From positions 1 through 56,006 of the forward strand of contig NZ_DASXVH010000066.1 of the NCBI RefSeq assembly GCF_036504375.1: DNA of 56,006 nucleotides, in the 5' to 3' direction. How positions within the stretch are numbered: the first letter of the stretch is position 1; the number at the start of each line of letters is the position of its first letter. Both the position numbers and the translations under genes were made by a program. Source of the stretch: Novimethylophilus sp036504375 (GTDB lineage: Bacteria; Pseudomonadota; Gammaproteobacteria; Burkholderiales; Methylophilaceae). Below the pieces are notes generated by a model. That model made no database searches. It saw nothing but the letters and a program-made list of their open reading frames with translations, and was not told the origin of the DNA. Below are positions 1 through 8,142 of this stretch, in pieces.

Positions 1-1
1 C

Positions 2-691
2 ATCTCTCCGGTGTTCCAGGTCAAGCTGCTGCGTGTACTGCAGGAGCGTGAGTTTGAACGCGTCGGCGGCAACAAGACGATCAAGGTGGACGTACGCTTG
101 ATATGCGCCACCAACCGCAACCTGGAAGAAGCAGTCAGCAAGGGCGAGTTCCGCTCCGACCTGTATTTTCGCATCAATGTCATTTCCATCTTCCTGCCGC
201 CATTAAGGGAACGGCGCGACGACATTCCGCTGCTGGTGGAAAATATCCTGGCTCGTTTCAACCGTGAAAACAGTGCCAAAATCGGCATCACGCCGGAAGC
301 CATGCGCGTGCTGTCTAATTGCCACTGGCCCGGCAACGTGCGCGAACTGGAGAACTGCGTGGAGCGCTTTGCCACCATGGCGCGCAGCAGCGTTGTCCGC
401 GAGGTGGACATCCCCTGCCAGACCAACCAGTGTTTGTCCTCCACCCTGTGGAAATACCAACCCAAGAGCGACGTCATCCCGATTGCACCGATTGCGGCAG
501 ATCCGGAAAGGCACACAGTGGCCGAAGAAGTTATCGATGTACCGGAACGCCCTTCGGAACGCAAACAACTGATCAATGCTATGGAAAAAAGCGGCTGGGT
601 GCAGGCCAAGGCCGCGCGCCTGCTCAATCTTACCCCGCGTCAGATGGGCTATGCGCTGAAGAAATACAATATCGAAGTGAAGAAGTTTTAG
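2..691 (+). CDS. nifA: NifA, nif-specific sigma-54 activator (5' end cut by window)
   Basis: C-terminal part of the NtrC-family transcriptional activator that turns on sigma-54 promoters of nif genes. The reading frame is already open at base 2, so the true start lies outside the window. What remains is the second half of the AAA+ ATPase domain (KLLRVLQE, FERVGG, then LRERRDDIPLL and the WPGNVRELENC motif), a short linker, and a C-terminal Fis-type helix-turn-helix (GWVQAKAARLLNLTPRQMGY) that binds TGT-N10-ACA sites. The N-terminal sensory domain cannot be seen. It sits directly upstream of nifB, the usual order, and several predicted NifA sites lie in this window. Confidence 0.93.
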   Translation: MSPVFQVKLLRVLQEREFERVGGNKTIKVDVRLICATNRNLEEAVSKGEFRSDLYFRINVISIFLPPLRERRDDIPLLVENILARFNRENSAKIGITPEAMRVLSNCHWPGNVRELENCVERFATMARSSVVREVDIPCQTNQCLSSTLWKYQPKSDVIPIAPIAADPERHTVAEEVIDVPERPSERKQLINAMEKSGWVQAKAARLLNLTPRQMGYALKKYNIEVKKF

Positions 692-791
692 CGGCGAGCC
701 AACTTTAAAGAATCGTAGCGAAAATTTGACTGGACGAGTTTCCTTTACGTCCGACAGGCTGTTAATCCGGCGTACCACACTCCCCGACCAC

Positions 792-807
792 TGTTTCCTT
801 TATGACA
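792..807. promoter_or_regulatory. Predicted NifA upstream activator site (distal, nifB)
   Basis: Exact TGT-N10-ACA match (TGTTTCCTTTATGACA). It lies 31 bp, about three helical turns, upstream of a second site at 823-838, so the two face the same side of the DNA. Inference from the consensus only. Confidence 0.6.
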
Positions 808-822
808 AACGCAATACGACTT

Positions 823-838
823 TGTCGTAATGGCGACA
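823..838. promoter_or_regulatory. Predicted NifA upstream activator site (proximal, nifB)
   Basis: Exact TGT-N10-ACA inside a perfect inverted repeat TTGTCG-TAATGG-CGACAA, about 58 bp upstream of the nifB -24 element. The TTTGTCG...CGACA core recurs upstream of nifH and fixA. Confidence 0.8.
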
Positions 839-895
839 AGCCGTAGAAACACGCCAACATATTGATTTAAAATAACTTAAACAAAAATACCTCAA

Positions 896-911
896 TGGCA
901 CGCGACTTGCT
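896..911 (+). promoter_or_regulatory. Sigma-54 (-24/-12) promoter of nifB operon
   Basis: TGGCACGCGACTTGCT matches TGGCAC-N5-TTGCW with exact GG-N10-GC spacing. The predicted transcript start is near 922, giving a 25-nt leader before the nifB ATG at 947. Confidence 0.9.
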
Positions 912-946
912 GATACCCCAGTAAATCCTTTACCGAGGGCATCAAC

Positions 947-2515
947 ATGGAGATCGCACTGCAAGACGCGCTATCGGGCCATAGCCGGCTCAAACCGTTA
1001 AACGGCATCAGGGTCGAGGTGGCAGGGCAACCGGCCTCTTCCGGCTGCGGGACTACGGGCGGCGAGGGCAAGGCCAGTTGCGGCTCCTCGGATGGCCAGA
1101 ACGACATGCCGCCGGAAATCTGGGAAAAGGTGAAGAACCATCCCTGCTATTCCGAGGAAGCCCATCACCACTATGCCCGTATGCACGTTGCCGTGGCGCC
1201 GGCCTGCAACATTCAGTGCAATTATTGCAATCGAAAATACGACTGTTCCAACGAATCCCGCCCTGGCGTGGTATCGCAGAAGCTAACGCCGGAACAGGCG
1301 GTGAAGAAGGTCATCGCGGTCGCCAGCGAAATCCCGCAGATGACAGTGCTGGGCATTGCCGGCCCCGGCGACGCACTGGCCAGTCCGCAGAAGACCTTCG
1401 AGACTTTCCGCATGTTGCAGGAGCAGGCACCCGACATCAAGCTGTGCCTGTCAACCAATGGTCTGGCGCTACCGGATTATGTGGATGAAATCTGCAAGTA
1501 CAACATCGACCACGTCACCATCACCATCAACATGATCGATGCGGCAGTGGGCGAGAAAATCTACCCATGGATTTTCTACAACCACAAGCGTTACTACGGT
1601 CGTGAAGCGGCACAGATACTGACTGACCGTCAGATGCTGGGGCTGGAAATGCTGACCAAACGCGGCGTGCTGACGAAGATCAATTCGGTGCTGATCCCTG
1701 GCATCAACGACGAACACCTGTACGAGGTGAATCGGGCGGTTAAATCGCGCGGCGCCTTCCTGCATAACATCATGCCGCTGATCTCGGAAGCGGAGCACGG
1801 CACCGTGTTCGGCCTCACCGGCCAGCGCGGTCCCTCCGCTCAGGAGCTGAAGGACGTGCAGGATGCCTGCATGGGCGGCGCCAACCTGATGCGCCACTGC
1901 CGCCAGTGCCGTGCCGACGCGGTTGGTTTACTCGGTGAGGATCGCAGCGACGAATTCACACTGGACCAGATCGAACACATGGATGTGGTGTACGACCTGG
2001 AAAAACGCCGTGCCTACCAGGAAAAGGTCGAAGCCGAGCGCCAGGCTCAACACGACGCCAAGCAGGCAGCACTGGCTGCCCAGAGTGGTACCGACGATGG
2101 CATGAAGGTGCTGGTCGCCGTCGCCACCACCGGCGGCGGCAAGGTCAACGAGCACTTTGGCCATGCTACTGAGTTCCAGATTTTCGAACTGACGCCCTCC
2201 TCCGCCACTTTCGTCGGCCACCGCCGCGTCGATCTCTATTGTCAGGGCGGTTTTGGCGAGGACGAGCAACTACCGTCCATCGTCAATGCCATCAACGACT
2301 GCCACGCCGTGCTGGTAGCCAAGATCGGCGCCTGCCCACGCGATGAGCTGAAGGCCGTCGGCATCGAGCCGGTGGATGCTTACGCCCACGACTTCATCGA
2401 AAAGGCAGCGCTGACCTGGTTCGCCGATTACCGCGCCCGCGTGGCCAATGGCGAAATCGCGCATCGGGAGCGTGGCGATGCCGCCATCCGCCAGGGCGCA
2501 TTCATGGCGGCCTGA
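947..2515 (+). CDS. nifB: NifB, FeMo-cofactor core (NifB-co) biosynthesis radical SAM enzyme
   Basis: Radical SAM enzyme that fuses [4Fe-4S] clusters and inserts carbide to make NifB-co, the precursor of FeMo-co. The N-terminal half holds the radical SAM C-x3-C-x2-C motif (Cys87, 91, 94 in CNIQCNYC) and the GIAGPGDALA block. The C-terminal part from about residue 385 is a NifX-like domain (VAVATTGGGKVNEHFGHA). At 522 aa it has the usual length of the two-domain form. It is the first gene of a long forward operon with its own sigma-54 promoter and two NifA sites. The ATG is 25 nt after the predicted transcript start. Confidence 0.97.
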   Translation: MEIALQDALSGHSRLKPLNGIRVEVAGQPASSGCGTTGGEGKASCGSSDGQNDMPPEIWEKVKNHPCYSEEAHHHYARMHVAVAPACNIQCNYCNRKYDCSNESRPGVVSQKLTPEQAVKKVIAVASEIPQMTVLGIAGPGDALASPQKTFETFRMLQEQAPDIKLCLSTNGLALPDYVDEICKYNIDHVTITINMIDAAVGEKIYPWIFYNHKRYYGREAAQILTDRQMLGLEMLTKRGVLTKINSVLIPGINDEHLYEVNRAVKSRGAFLHNIMPLISEAEHGTVFGLTGQRGPSAQELKDVQDACMGGANLMRHCRQCRADAVGLLGEDRSDEFTLDQIEHMDVVYDLEKRRAYQEKVEAERQAQHDAKQAALAAQSGTDDGMKVLVAVATTGGGKVNEHFGHATEFQIFELTPSSATFVGHRRVDLYCQGGFGEDEQLPSIVNAINDCHAVLVAKIGACPRDELKAVGIEPVDAYAHDFIEKAALTWFADYRARVANGEIAHRERGDAAIRQGAFMAA

Positions 2516-2552
2516 CAGGCCACCCTCAACGCATTTTCAAAAGGAGAATCAA

Positions 2553-2774
2553 ATGGCATACAAGATCGTCGGTTCACAGTGTACGGGTTGTTCGGCTTGC
2601 GAGCCGGAATGCCCGAACCAGGCCATTTACGAGAAGAATGGCGTGTTTTTCATCAAGCCGGAAAAGTGCACCGAGTGCATCGGCCATTTCGACGAGGCGC
2701 AGTGCGTCGCCGCCTGCCCGGTGGACAATACCTGCATCATCGACACCGCCTATCCGCGTTATCAGGCTGCATAA
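2553..2774 (+). CDS. fdxN: Nif-associated 2x[4Fe-4S] ferredoxin (FdxN-type)
   Basis: 73-aa bacterial ferredoxin with two [4Fe-4S] motifs: C-x2-C-x2-C-x3-C near the N-terminus (CTGCSACEPEC) and C-x2-C-x8-C-x3-C (CTEC...CVAACP), the spacing seen in Allochromatium-type ferredoxins. Such ferredoxins next to nifB commonly supply electrons to NifB. The start at ATG 2553 follows a good AAGGAG ribosome site; longer readings run back into nifB. It lies 37 nt after nifB and 9 nt before the HesB/IscA-like gene, so it is part of the nifB operon. Confidence 0.93.
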   Translation: MAYKIVGSQCTGCSACEPECPNQAIYEKNGVFFIKPEKCTECIGHFDEAQCVAACPVDNTCIIDTAYPRYQAA

Positions 2775-2783
2775 GGAAAAATC

Positions 2784-3167
2784 ATGGAACTGACAATCAC
2801 TCCGAAAGCGGAAAAATTCATCGGCCGCATGATCCGCTTCAACGGCGGCACGCCGGAGCACGGGTTTCGTCTGGTGGTCAGCCCCGGCGGCTGCTCCGGC
2901 CTGAGCTCGGAATTCACAGTGGAAGCCGGGCCGCTGGAAGGCGATGCCACCGTGGAAGCGAGTGGGCTGAAGCTGTTTCTGCCGGCAGAGTCCAGGATTT
3001 TACTGGACGGCGCCACCATCGACTTCAAGGATACGCCGCTGGAATCCGGCCTGACCTTCATCACCCAACAGGCGGAAAGCTGCGGTTGCAGCAGCAACTC
3101 CAGCGGCCACGGCGAGCATTCCGGTCCGAGCACGGTCAGTATCGCCAGCATCCAGCGCAAGCACTGA
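2784..3167 (+). CDS. HesB/IscA-family iron-sulfur assembly accessory protein
   Basis: 127-aa A-type carrier. The GGCSG motif in VSPGGCSGLSSEF and the C-terminal CGC motif (ESCGCSSNSS) supply the three conserved cysteines that bind iron or a cluster. It extends past the CGC motif by about 25 residues rich in Ser, His and Gly, more than typical IscA. Placement directly after nifB and its ferredoxin suggests a role in supplying clusters to NifB or nitrogenase; that is inference. Two further A-type proteins (ErpA and IscA) occur in the isc operon at 36 kb. Confidence 0.9.
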   Translation: MELTITPKAEKFIGRMIRFNGGTPEHGFRLVVSPGGCSGLSSEFTVEAGPLEGDATVEASGLKLFLPAESRILLDGATIDFKDTPLESGLTFITQQAESCGCSSNSSGHGEHSGPSTVSIASIQRKH

Positions 3168-3171
3168 TGTC

Positions 3172-3681
3172 ATGGAAGGCGAAGCCATCGAAAATGTCTG
3201 GTTCGCCACCCGCTACCGGAGCCTTCCCACGGTGGCGGAAGAGCAGCTCAGGCTGGCGAGCATGGCTTATGCCGACGATACCAAAGCTGAAATGCATCTG
3301 GCGCTGGCCAAGGCTGTCGCGCCGAACAATCCGGTGGTGCAGGTTGGGGAATACCGCTACTACTTCTACAAGGGCCGCCTTGCGGAAGCCCTCAAGGTTG
3401 CCGTGACCTGCCTGGTGTCGGTAGCCGCGGAATTGCGGTTGCCTGCAAGGTGGCAGGAAGTCACGCCCAGCCACGCCGATTTTCGCAACGACGAACCGGC
3501 GCACCGTTTCTACTTGTTCGCACTGAAGGCCTATGCCTATCTGCTGCTGCGCCTCAAGCGCATGGACGAAGGCCGCGCCGTGGTGGACAAGCTGCTGCAA
3601 CTCGACCCCGACAACAAGGTTGGCGGCAAGGTGTTGCTGGACGTTCTGGAGCGCATCGGCAAGGACGACTACGATGATTGA
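3172..3681 (+). CDS. Nif-associated TPR-like protein
   Basis: 169-aa helical protein with tetratricopeptide-like character; no signal peptide or membrane segment. The second half contains HRFYLFALKAYAYLLLRLKR followed by a typical TPR-type helix ending in LLQLDPDN. It shares this segment with the reverse-strand gene at 25629-26120 (QHFYLFSLKALAFIRLRQQR...LREIDPRD), so the two are paralogues at opposite ends of the nif region. It begins 4 nt after the HesB-like gene and overlaps the next gene by 8 nt, implying translational coupling. Biochemical function unknown; a scaffold or adaptor in cofactor assembly is only a guess. Confidence 0.8.
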   Translation: MEGEAIENVWFATRYRSLPTVAEEQLRLASMAYADDTKAEMHLALAKAVAPNNPVVQVGEYRYYFYKGRLAEALKVAVTCLVSVAAELRLPARWQEVTPSHADFRNDEPAHRFYLFALKAYAYLLLRLKRMDEGRAVVDKLLQLDPDNKVGGKVLLDVLERIGKDDYDD

Positions 3682-4438
3682 GAGCGATATCCCTGCCCTC
3701 GGCTGGCAAGGCGGCCCGATTGATTGCTCCGGCTGCATCCATCAGGACAGGCTGGCCAAAGGCACCTGCGCGCCTTTGCGTTCCTGTGTGCACGACCGCT
3801 ATGCCAAGCGCATCGACCGTTTTTTCGCGACTAATCCCGGCCTCGCCAGCCAGCACATCGACCACCCCTATTTCGAAGTGCGTGCCGTCGCGGCGAAATA
3901 TCTTGACCTATTCCAGCTCAATCGGCTGATTCATGATCCCGATGAAACGGTACGCGCCAGCGTCGCACTGAGGTTGCCGTCCAAGCTATTGGGCAAGCTG
4001 ATCCACGATCCCGACCGCGAAGTCCGGGTGCGCGTCGCCTCCCGGCTCGAATTGCACGATCTGCCCGCCATGCTGCACGACCCCGACTACTACGTGCGGG
4101 TGGTGATCGCGCGCCGCATCGCACCCGGACTGCTGTTCCACCTGGTGCGCGACCCGGATTCCTCGGTACGGCACGAAGTGGCGGCGAAGATCGGCGGCGA
4201 GTGGCTGCCCATGCTGGCCAACGACAGCGCGGAGGAGGTGCGCCTCACCGCCATCCGCCGCATGCCGGCCGGCCTGCTCGCGCCATTCCGATTCGACGCT
4301 GACTGGCGTGTACGCTTCGAAGTAGCCCAGCGCGTCCCGGTGCAATATCTGGCGGATCTGGCACAGGACGAGGACGAGACGGTAGCCGCCGTGGCGCGTG
4401 ACCGCCTGCACCCCGAACAGGAGCACACCCATGGCTGA
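3674..4438 (+). CDS. LRV protein: [4Fe-4S] N-terminus with leucine-rich repeat variant repeats
   Basis: 254-aa protein resembling the nif-linked LRV protein of Azotobacter vinelandii. The N-terminus carries four cysteines (CSGC, then GTC and RSC, about residues 18-38) expected to bind a [4Fe-4S] cluster. From about residue 55 a series of about 24-residue repeats follows (HDPDETVRASVALRLP, HDPDREVRVRVASRLE, HDPDYYVRVVIARRIA, RDPDSSVRHEVAAKIG). It overlaps the TPR gene before it and nifZ after it, so it is tightly coupled to both. Its job in nitrogen fixation is not established. The start at 3674 gives the complete cysteine domain. Confidence 0.9.
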   Translation: MIESDIPALGWQGGPIDCSGCIHQDRLAKGTCAPLRSCVHDRYAKRIDRFFATNPGLASQHIDHPYFEVRAVAAKYLDLFQLNRLIHDPDETVRASVALRLPSKLLGKLIHDPDREVRVRVASRLELHDLPAMLHDPDYYVRVVIARRIAPGLLFHLVRDPDSSVRHEVAAKIGGEWLPMLANDSAEEVRLTAIRRMPAGLLAPFRFDADWRVRFEVAQRVPVQYLADLAQDEDETVAAVARDRLHPEQEHTHG

Positions 4439-4739
4439 CATCAGCCGCGACAGCGACGTGGTCGAACTGGTCAATCCGCCCAAGTTCGAATACGGCCAGA
4501 AAGTGCGCTCGAAAAAATACGTGCGCAACGACGGCACCTTTCCCGGACGCGAAGTAGGCGACATCCTGGTCAGCAAGGGCGATGTCGGCTATGTCACCAG
4601 CATCGGTACTTTTTTGCAGCAGTTCTACATCTACGGCATTGATTTTTACGAGCTTGGCTACCGCGTCGGCATGCGCGGCAAGGAGCTGGAGCTGGCTGAA
4701 GCAATCGTCAATGAAGAAAAGGAACAAAGTCATGGCTGA
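4431..4739 (+). CDS. nifZ: NifZ family protein (copy 1)
   Basis: 102-aa protein of the NifZ family, which in Azotobacter and Klebsiella helps maturation of the second P-cluster of the MoFe protein. The family core is visible: FEYGQKVRSKKYVRNDGTFP, GDVGYVTSIGTFLQQFYIYGIDF and the ELGYRVGMRGKEL end. ATG 4431 overlaps the 3' end of the LRV gene by 8 nt. A second, shorter NifZ-like gene follows immediately, also overlapping by 8 nt. Confidence 0.92.
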   Translation: MADISRDSDVVELVNPPKFEYGQKVRSKKYVRNDGTFPGREVGDILVSKGDVGYVTSIGTFLQQFYIYGIDFYELGYRVGMRGKELELAEAIVNEEKEQSHG

Positions 4740-4971
4740 ACCGCGTGAACCAAAATTTCAGTGGGGTCAGCCTGTGATAACCGAGACAGACCTGGTCAAC
4801 GACGGCAGTTATCCCGACGCCCCGCTGGAAGCGCTGCTCGCCGCCCAGGGTGCACGCGGCGAGATCGTCAACGTGGGGCTGGTGGAAGAAACCGGTGAGC
4901 CGGTGTACCTGGTCGAATTCGCCGATGGCAAGGTGGTCGGTGTGTTCGAGGAAGAACTCTCGCCGGCCTGA
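4732..4971 (+). CDS. nifZ: NifZ family protein (copy 2, short)
   Basis: 79-aa NifZ-like protein (KFQWGQPVITETDLVNDGSYP at the start, then GARGEIVNVGLVEETGEPVYLVEF and GVFEEEL). It is more diverged than copy 1 and lacks its C-terminal helix. Tandem nifZ-like genes with 8-nt overlaps suggest duplication followed by specialisation. The exact role is unknown; NifZ-type assistance in MoFe protein maturation is the family-based inference. Confidence 0.85.
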   Translation: MAEPREPKFQWGQPVITETDLVNDGSYPDAPLEALLAAQGARGEIVNVGLVEETGEPVYLVEFADGKVVGVFEEELSPA

Positions 4972-4976
4972 CCGTG

Positions 4977-5324
4977 ATGATCGCCGAACCCATCTACGAA
5001 ACGTTGTGCCCCCACCCCAACGAGGTGGATCGCAAGCGCATCGAGAAAACGCTGGCCGAGCGCGAGCGCTACAAGTACGTCGCGCCCAGCGTGCTGCCGG
5101 ACGTGGACGGCTACCTGGTGCGCAGTCCATGCTGTTCGAGAACCATTGACCCCGACGGTGGCGAAATCGACATCGCGCGCATCGAGTTCCAGGAAGGCGG
5201 CTTCTGGCGCCTGTATCAGAAGGACGACGCTAACCAGCGCTGGCGCGCGCATTCCGAATACCTCAGCCTGCCCACTCTGCTGGCGCGGCTGATTGCAGAT
5301 CCGAAACGGGAATTCTGGCGATGA
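4977..5324 (+). CDS. Nif-operon hypothetical protein
   Basis: 115-aa soluble protein not assigned to a characterised family. It has a charged N-terminal helix (DRKRIEKTLAERERYKY), an SPCCSRT motif with two adjacent cysteines, and an aromatic-rich stretch GGFWRLYQKDDANQRWRAH, weakly reminiscent of DUF3024-type domains. It sits between nifZ and nifS, 5 nt after nifZ, and overlaps nifS by 4 nt (ATGA). A role linked to nifS is suggested only by this coupling. A GTG at 4974 is an alternative start. Confidence 0.75.
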   Translation: MIAEPIYETLCPHPNEVDRKRIEKTLAERERYKYVAPSVLPDVDGYLVRSPCCSRTIDPDGGEIDIARIEFQEGGFWRLYQKDDANQRWRAHSEYLSLPTLLARLIADPKREFWR

Positions 5325-6469
5325 GCACTTTTTATTTCGACAACAACGCGACCACGCGCGTACTGCCTACGGTGCTTGAAGCCATGCTGCCGTGGTTCTC
5401 CGAGCAGTACGGCAACGCTTCCAGCAGCCACCACCTCGGCCAGCATGCCAAGGCGGCACTGGTGGCAGCACGCGCGGCAGTAGCCGCTTTTGTCGGCGCC
5501 AGCCCGGCAGAAATTGTCTTTACCAGCGGCGCGACCGAGGCCAATCACATGGCGATCCTGGGCGCGCTGGCGGCCGATCCGACACGACAGCGCATCGTTA
5601 CCAGCGTAGTCGAGCATTCCTCCACGCTGTGCCTCCTCGCCCACCTTGCCGCACAAGGCGTGGAGGTAGTGCAGGTGCCGGTGCAGCCCGGTGGCGAGCT
5701 CGACATGGCGGCACTGGCCGATGCCGTCACGGATGACACCGCGCTGGTCACCCTGATGCACGCCAACAACGAAACCGGCGTGTTGTTCCCGGTGGCCGCA
5801 GCCGCAGCCATCGCGCACGCCAGAGGCGCGGCGTTTCACACCGACGCGGCGCAGACCGCCGGCAAGATCCGGATTGACGTGCGCCAGATCGGCTGCGACC
5901 TGCTGTCATTCTCCGGCCACAAGCTGCATGCGCCCAAGGGCGTCGGTGTGCTTTATGTGCGCAAGGGTTTCGCCCTGGAGCCGCTGATTTACGGCCACCA
6001 GGAGCGCAACCGGCGCGGCGGCACGGAAAACCAGGCCGGTATCGTCGGACTGGGCGTCGCCTGCCGCCTGGCGCAGGAATACCTGGTCCACCACGCAGGC
6101 CGAGTCGATGCGCTGCGCGACCGGTTGCAGAGCGGCATCCTGGCACGCATGCCGTTTGCGCGGTTCAACGGCAGCGCGGCGCGCGTACCCAACACTTGCA
6201 GCCTGAGCTTCCCCGGTCTGCACGGCGAAGAACTGCTGCACCGCCTGGACCAGGCCGGGGTCATCGCCTCGCAGGGCAGTGCCTGTACCGCAAACGGCAC
6301 CGAGCCCTCTCACGTACTGCTGGCAATGGGCCTGAGCCGGGATGAAGCGCTCTCCTCGGTGCGCTTTTCGCTGTCGCGCGAGACCACCGAGGCCGAGGTC
6401 GACATTGTGGTGAAAACCATGGCGGCCGTGGTCGAGGCCATGACCGCACCGACATCGGTGGCGGCCTGA
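5321..6469 (+). CDS. nifS: NifS cysteine desulfurase
   Basis: PLP-dependent cysteine desulfurase (382 aa) that removes sulfur from cysteine for Fe-S clusters of nitrogenase. Visible features are the N-terminal YFDNNATT, the GNASS-HH region, the PLP lysine in SFSGHKLHAPKG, and the catalytic cysteine loop SQGSACTANGTEPSHV, short as in NifS/IscS class I enzymes. It is clearly different from the second desulfurase at 37226-38473, which is IscS-like. ATG 5321 overlaps the previous stop (ATGA). Confidence 0.94.
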   Translation: MSTFYFDNNATTRVLPTVLEAMLPWFSEQYGNASSSHHLGQHAKAALVAARAAVAAFVGASPAEIVFTSGATEANHMAILGALAADPTRQRIVTSVVEHSSTLCLLAHLAAQGVEVVQVPVQPGGELDMAALADAVTDDTALVTLMHANNETGVLFPVAAAAAIAHARGAAFHTDAAQTAGKIRIDVRQIGCDLLSFSGHKLHAPKGVGVLYVRKGFALEPLIYGHQERNRRGGTENQAGIVGLGVACRLAQEYLVHHAGRVDALRDRLQSGILARMPFARFNGSAARVPNTCSLSFPGLHGEELLHRLDQAGVIASQGSACTANGTEPSHVLLAMGLSRDEALSSVRFSLSRETTEAEVDIVVKTMAAVVEAMTAPTSVAA

Positions 6470-6499
6470 TGCAAATTTTAAACACCGAAAGGACAGATC

Positions 6500-6709
6500 G
6501 TGAAAGTGATGATACGGCGCAACGATAAGGGTGAGCTCTCGGCCTACGTGCCGAAGAAAGACCTGGAAGAACCCATCGTGGGGCAGGAAAAACCGGACTT
6601 ATGGGGCGGCGTGGTCAAGCTCGCCAATGGCTGGCAACTGGCGCTGCCGGAAATGGCGGCCGACACGCGGCTGCCGATTACTGTCGAAGCACGCCGACTG
6701 GGAGAATGA
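6500..6709 (+). CDS. nifT: NifT/FixU protein
   Basis: 69-aa protein of the NifT/FixU family: MKVMIRRN at the start, YVPKKDLEEPIV, and the GGVVKLANGWQLALPEM core. NifT is common in nif operons and its precise role is unresolved. It follows nifS by 30 nt with a GAAAGGA ribosome site and belongs to the nifB operon. Confidence 0.93.
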   Translation: MKVMIRRNDKGELSAYVPKKDLEEPIVGQEKPDLWGGVVKLANGWQLALPEMAADTRLPITVEARRLGE

Positions 6710-6710
6710 C

Positions 6711-6971
6711 ATGTGCATTTCCCTGGACACATTGAATGAAATCGAGCTGTCGCTGGCTGAATTCCGCAAGCTCACGCAGAATCCTCTGGTCATGCTCAAG
6801 GGCTGCTTTCCCGAACTTTCCTTCGTGCACATGTCGGCGTCCGACATCCCGGAAACGCCATTCCGCTCGCTGCCTGACTACAACCTTTACCTGCTGGACG
6901 GGCGCGAGCATTGCGTGCAGCTGACCAGCGACCCCGCCCATGCCACCGGCATCGTGGTCGCGCACCGATGA
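6711..6971 (+). CDS. Small nif-operon hypothetical protein
   Basis: 86-aa acidic soluble protein (MCISLDTLNEIELSLAEF at the start, SDIPETPFRSLPDYNLYLLDG in the middle). No catalytic motif is recognised. It starts 1 nt after the nifT stop and overlaps the DegT-like gene by 4 nt, so it is translationally coupled to both. Similar short ORFs are known next to nifT in other diazotrophs, but no function is assigned. Confidence 0.75.
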   Translation: MCISLDTLNEIELSLAEFRKLTQNPLVMLKGCFPELSFVHMSASDIPETPFRSLPDYNLYLLDGREHCVQLTSDPAHATGIVVAHR

Positions 6972-8122
6972 CCGATACCTGGATTCCGCTGTCCGATCCG
7001 GACTACTCCGCGGCGGAAATTGCTGCGGTACAGGCCGTGCTCGGCCGTTCGCAGCAGAGCGACGGCCCGTTTACCGAGGCGTTCGAGGCTGCGTTCGCGG
7101 CTTATCTCGGCCGCCGGCATGCGGTAGCGGTGAGCAGCGGCACGATCGGCCTATTGCTCGCGCTCAAGGCGGCCGGCATCGGTGCCGGCGACGAGGTGGT
7201 CGCCCCCGGCTACGGCTGGCGCCAGACCGCGCAGGCCATTCCCTGGAGCGGTGCCACGCCGGTGCTGGCCGATATCGACTACTGGTCGCAGACACTGGCG
7301 CCGGACAAAGCCGAGGCCAAGGTCACGCAGCACACTCGCGCCATTCTCGCCAACAACGTCAACGGCCACCCGGCGGACTGGACGAAGCTGCGCGAGCTTG
7401 CCGACAAATCACATGCGCTGCTGATCGAGGATGCCACCGAATCCATCGGCTCGCACTATCAGGGCAAGATTGTCGGAAACTTCGGCGACGTGGCGGTGTT
7501 CGACTTCTCGCAGCCTTCGGTGCTGTGCTGCGGGCAGGCCGCCATGATCGCCACCGACGATGACACGCTGGCCCTGAAATTGCGCCATTATCGCAACCGC
7601 CGCCGTGACGAGCGCGGTTCGCTCACCGCTACCCTACGCCCGCCGCTGGACGCCGGAATTTCCGAGCTTGCCGCCGCGCTGGGGCTGATCCAGTTGCAGC
7701 GCCTGCCGGAAATCCTCGCCCGCCGCAAACAGGTGGAAGCCTGGTACCAGGCGCAAATTTCCAGTTTCGAAGGCATCAAGCCGCCATACATCGCGCCCGG
7801 CGTGGAGGAAGTGCACTGGCTGCTCTACACCGTGCATCTGGGGACAAGATTCACCGCCAGCAGCCGCGACGCGCTGGTGGACGACCTGGAAACCGAACAG
7901 GTGGAAGCCGCCGCCTATTGCCGCCCGCTGCACCTGCAACGCGCCTATATCGAGCAGTATGGCACCCGCAAGGGCGATCTGCTGGTCACCGAAAAAGTCG
8001 CCGACCGCGCCATCGCGCTGCCCTTTCACGGCCAGATCAGCGAAGACCAGGTGGCCTTCATCGTCAAGACCGCCAAGGACGCCTCGATCAATGTCGGCGC
8101 CGGGGCGGCGATCTATCTCTAA
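6968..8122 (+). CDS. DegT/DnrJ/EryC1-fold protein lacking the expected PLP lysine
   Basis: 384-aa protein of the DegT/DnrJ/EryC1/StrS aminotransferase fold. Family landmarks are WIPLSDPDYSAAEIAAV at the N-terminus, AVSSGTIGLLLAL (phosphate-binding loop), DEVVAPGYGW, and the LIEDATESIG aspartate (about Asp155) that pairs with the PLP nitrogen. Where the family has the Schiff-base lysine (S-x-x-x-x-K ... GGA) this protein reads DFSQPSVLCCGQAAMIAT (about 179-196), with no lysine. It may be a PMP-dependent dehydratase-type enzyme, a binding protein, or inactive. It is coupled to the gene before (4-nt overlap), and a SIR2-like gene follows. Its substrate is unknown. Confidence 0.85.
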   Translation: MTDTWIPLSDPDYSAAEIAAVQAVLGRSQQSDGPFTEAFEAAFAAYLGRRHAVAVSSGTIGLLLALKAAGIGAGDEVVAPGYGWRQTAQAIPWSGATPVLADIDYWSQTLAPDKAEAKVTQHTRAILANNVNGHPADWTKLRELADKSHALLIEDATESIGSHYQGKIVGNFGDVAVFDFSQPSVLCCGQAAMIATDDDTLALKLRHYRNRRRDERGSLTATLRPPLDAGISELAAALGLIQLQRLPEILARRKQVEAWYQAQISSFEGIKPPYIAPGVEEVHWLLYTVHLGTRFTASSRDALVDDLETEQVEAAAYCRPLHLQRAYIEQYGTRKGDLLVTEKVADRAIALPFHGQISEDQVAFIVKTAKDASINVGAGAAIYL

Positions 8123-8142
8123 TTGAAATTCAGCAAGGATCA

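Noticed and set aside
203..778. Long reverse reading frame opposite nifA
   Set aside because: Antisense shadow of the conserved NifA frame in GC-rich DNA; no family motif and no ribosome site.
2579..3406. 275-aa forward frame across the ferredoxin, HesB-like and TPR genes
   Set aside because: Arg/Gly-rich out-of-frame shadow; the three overlapped proteins have clear family motifs.
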